A DNA stretch of 8,632 nt, taken from the NCBI GenBank assembly GCA_018058445.1, contig JAGOZY010000025.1, positions 1-8,632 on the forward strand, given 5' to 3'. This document shows positions 7,190 through 8,632 of the stretch, in pieces. Made by a program: the position numbers and the translations under genes. The stretch is from Negativicutes bacterium. GTDB lineage: Bacteria; Bacillota; Negativicutes; JAGOZY01. The notes below the pieces were generated by a model, which did not search any database, had not been told where the DNA came from, and saw only the letters and a list, made by a program, of their open reading frames with translations. Numbering within the stretch: the stretch's first letter is position 1; each line of letters opens with the position of its first letter.

Positions 7190-8326
7190 TTAAATTGCTT
7201 CGTGTAGAAGCTCCATTAATTCTCCTAATGTAGCCTGACGTGGACTTGTCATTCCACAAATATCATGAGCTGCGTGTTCGGCTAAAATCGGAATATCTTC
7301 CTGCCGAAATCCATTCAGCTCCCGAAGCCCACTCGGTATTCCAAGTGATTTTGCAAAATCCCGAAGAAAAGGGGGAACCTGAATGCCAGAGGAAACGCCA
7401 AGTTCTAAGGCCAGTCGCTCAAATTTTTCTGGTGCTGCTGGCTGGCAAAAAGAAACGATGGTCGGGAGTAGCACTGCGTTACAAATACCATGGGGTAAAT
7501 TGTAAAATCCCCCTAGCTGATGCGCTAACGCATGTACATATCCCAATCCGGCATTATTAAAGGCAACACCGGCCATAAAGGCAGCATAGGCCATCTTCTC
7601 GCGGACTTGCGCATCTGGCTTTCCATGAACAGCAGCAGGCAAATTTTCCTTAATTAGCCGAATCGCTTCGAGTGACCAGCTTTCTGTCAGATTGTTTGAC
7701 TGAGTGGATAAAAAAGACTCAATGGCATGAGTCATCGCATCCAGTCCAGTTGCCGCAGTTAGCAATGGAGGAAGATTCATCATGAGGGCGGCATCATTAA
7801 CTGACAGAATCGGGGTTAACCGCCAATCAGAGATTGCCATTTTCACTTTGCGTTCTTCATCGGTGATGATGCAAAATTTCGTGACTTCGCTTCCTGTCCC
7901 AGCGGTTGTGTTCACTGTAATTAGAGGAGCGGTCGAATTTTTCAAACGGTCATTACCTTCATAGTCTTTAATGCTCCCTGGGTGAGTCGCCATAAGAGCA
8001 ATCCCTTTTGCGCAGTCATGAGCAGAGCCACCGCCAAAGGAGATGATCAAGGAGCAGCCGTTGCTTTGATAGACTTGTAGACCTTGTTCTACATTACGTG
8101 CCGTTGGATTTGGCTGGACTTGGTCGTAAAGTACGTAGAACACTTTTGCCTGATCAAGCATGGTAAATAAGGATTTGATTAATCCTGACTCGACCAAGAA
8201 AGTATCTGTCACAATTAGCGTTTTTTGCACTTTAAGGGCGCGAATAATTTCCAGCGCATCTTCTAAGCAGCCAAAACCCAATAAATTATTGGGGCTAATG
8301 ACATAAGATACTGTTTTTTTCGTCAT
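7190..8326 (-). CDS. Iron-containing alcohol dehydrogenase, DhaT/PduQ-like (1,3-propanediol or 1-propanol dehydrogenase type)
   Basis: Family III metal-dependent alcohol dehydrogenase of 378 residues (Klebsiella DhaT 387). It should reduce an aldehyde with NAD(P)H. Visible parts are VTDTFL with Asp41 at the cofactor-selecting position, QPNPTARNV (71-79), the cofactor loop FGGGSAHDCAKG (97-108), NTTAGTGSEVT (139-149), and the four metal ligands Asp196 and His200 (TGLDAMTHAIE), His265 (GYVHALAHQLGG) and His279 (NLPHGICNAV). The strings NTTAGT, AYAAFMAGVAFNNAGLGYVHA and PHG closely recall DhaT, which favours 3-hydroxypropionaldehyde or propionaldehyde as substrate, but PduQ, EutG and butanol dehydrogenases share these motifs. 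AAAGGGG lies about eight bases before the ATG. The gene sits between an uncharacterised membrane protein and cobS, a sign that it serves a B12-dependent pathway. Confidence 0.85.
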   Translation of the reverse strand: MTKKTVSYVISPNNLLGFGCLEDALEIIRALKVQKTLIVTDTFLVESGLIKSLFTMLDQAKVFYVLYDQVQPNPTARNVEQGLQVYQSNGCSLIISFGGGSAHDCAKGIALMATHPGSIKDYEGNDRLKNSTAPLITVNTTAGTGSEVTKFCIITDEERKVKMAISDWRLTPILSVNDAALMMNLPPLLTAATGLDAMTHAIESFLSTQSNNLTESWSLEAIRLIKENLPAAVHGKPDAQVREKMAYAAFMAGVAFNNAGLGYVHALAHQLGGFYNLPHGICNAVLLPTIVSFCQPAAPEKFERLALELGVSSGIQVPPFLRDFAKSLGIPSGLRELNGFRQEDIPILAEHAAHDICGMTSPRQATLGELMELLHEAI

Positions 8327-8351
8327 TTATATCGCCCCTTTCTGACTTTTA

Positions 8352-8632
8352 TCAGCTCCATATTTTCAAAATAATCGCTGTCAATATCGCAATCGTACAA
8401 GCTGGTGGATCAATATAGGTATCTTTACTGTTAATCACTTTGCAAAAGAAATCCCATAAGAAAATCGCGATGACTCCAACTAGCATTCCAATCCAGACAC
8501 TGCCGCTCATCATTCCGGCAAGTGCTGCAGTCAAAGCGACTGGATGAGTCACTGGTCCAGCACCACAAATTTGAATAACAATCAATGATACCGCCGCTAC
8601 GCCAAAACATAGAGCTGGATTTTTCGTCACAA
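8352..8632 (-). CDS. Uncharacterised multi-pass membrane protein, C-terminal part
   Basis: Frame open from the window edge to a TGA at 8354-8352, giving about 93 residues. A GTG at 8630-8628 could be read as a start, but there is no room to see a ribosome site and the gene probably continues beyond the edge. Three or four hydrophobic segments are visible, joined by short loops. Two polar motifs stand out: AGPVTHPVALTAALAG in the first half and KDTYIDPPACTIAI near the C-terminus, where His, Asp and Pro residues occur within otherwise apolar sequence. This loosely recalls conserved uncharacterised membrane proteins with a D-T-x-I-D-P-P-A block, but I cannot name the family. It is 25 nt upstream of the alcohol dehydrogenase on the same strand, so it is almost certainly cotranscribed; a transport role for a substrate, product or cobalamin precursor is a guess. 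Confidence 0.6.
   Translation of the reverse strand, partial: VTKNPALCFGVAAVSLIVIQICGAGPVTHPVALTAALAGMMSGSVWIGMLVGVIAIFLWDFFCKVINSKDTYIDPPACTIAILTAIILKIWS

Noticed and set aside
7240..7964. Plus-strand frames inside the alcohol dehydrogenase gene
   Set aside because: They are antisense to a gene with all catalytic motifs intact and have no ribosome sites or recognisable features.
1..8632. CRISPR arrays, tRNA or rRNA genes, insertion-sequence ends
   Set aside because: I saw no regularly spaced repeats, no tRNA-like cloverleaf sequence, no rRNA sequence and no paired terminal repeats around a transposase.

Overview
The window comes from a moderately AT-rich low-GC Gram-positive bacterium (Firmicutes/Bacillota). 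The signs are strong AGGAG-type ribosome binding sites, short intergenic gaps, stem-plus-T-tract terminators, and a LytS/YesN-type two-component pair. The gene content suggests a fermentative anaerobe or facultative anaerobe. It holds an ATP-dependent PEP carboxykinase, late cobalamin-assembly genes and a DhaT/PduQ-like alcohol dehydrogenase, as expected where glycerol, propanediol or a similar compound is fermented through a B12-dependent dehydratase. No dehydratase gene is visible, so that link is inferred. I do not assign a genus.

Layout from left to right. (1) Positions 1-173, minus strand: the N-terminal end of a small tyrosine recombinase, cut by the window edge, with serine where the first catalytic arginine is expected. 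(2) Positions 174-742: mostly non-coding AT-rich DNA. It has a perfect TATAAT bracketed by two CTCAAGAT repeats, a doubtful 77-codon reading frame, and two terminator hairpins. (3) Positions 743-2311, minus strand: pckA, a stand-alone gene with its own promoter and terminator. (4) Positions 2312-2718: divergent control region between pckA and the sensor kinase, with several inverted repeats. (5) Positions 2719-4720, plus strand: a soluble histidine kinase with a PocR-type sensory domain, overlapping by 8 nt an AraC-type response regulator. (6) A perfect 18-bp stem terminator at 4747-4791 lies between convergent genes. (7) Positions 4805-8632, minus strand: a compact operon running from the right edge leftward, in the order membrane protein (partial), iron-type alcohol dehydrogenase, cobS, cobC, cobT.

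How they may work together (inference): the PocR kinase would sense a small metabolite such as a diol and phosphorylate the AraC-type regulator. That regulator could switch on the neighbouring operon, in which CobS, CobC and CobT complete the nucleotide loop of adenosylcobalamin. The alcohol dehydrogenase would reduce the aldehyde made by a B12 enzyme encoded elsewhere. pckA and the recombinase appear to be unrelated neighbours.
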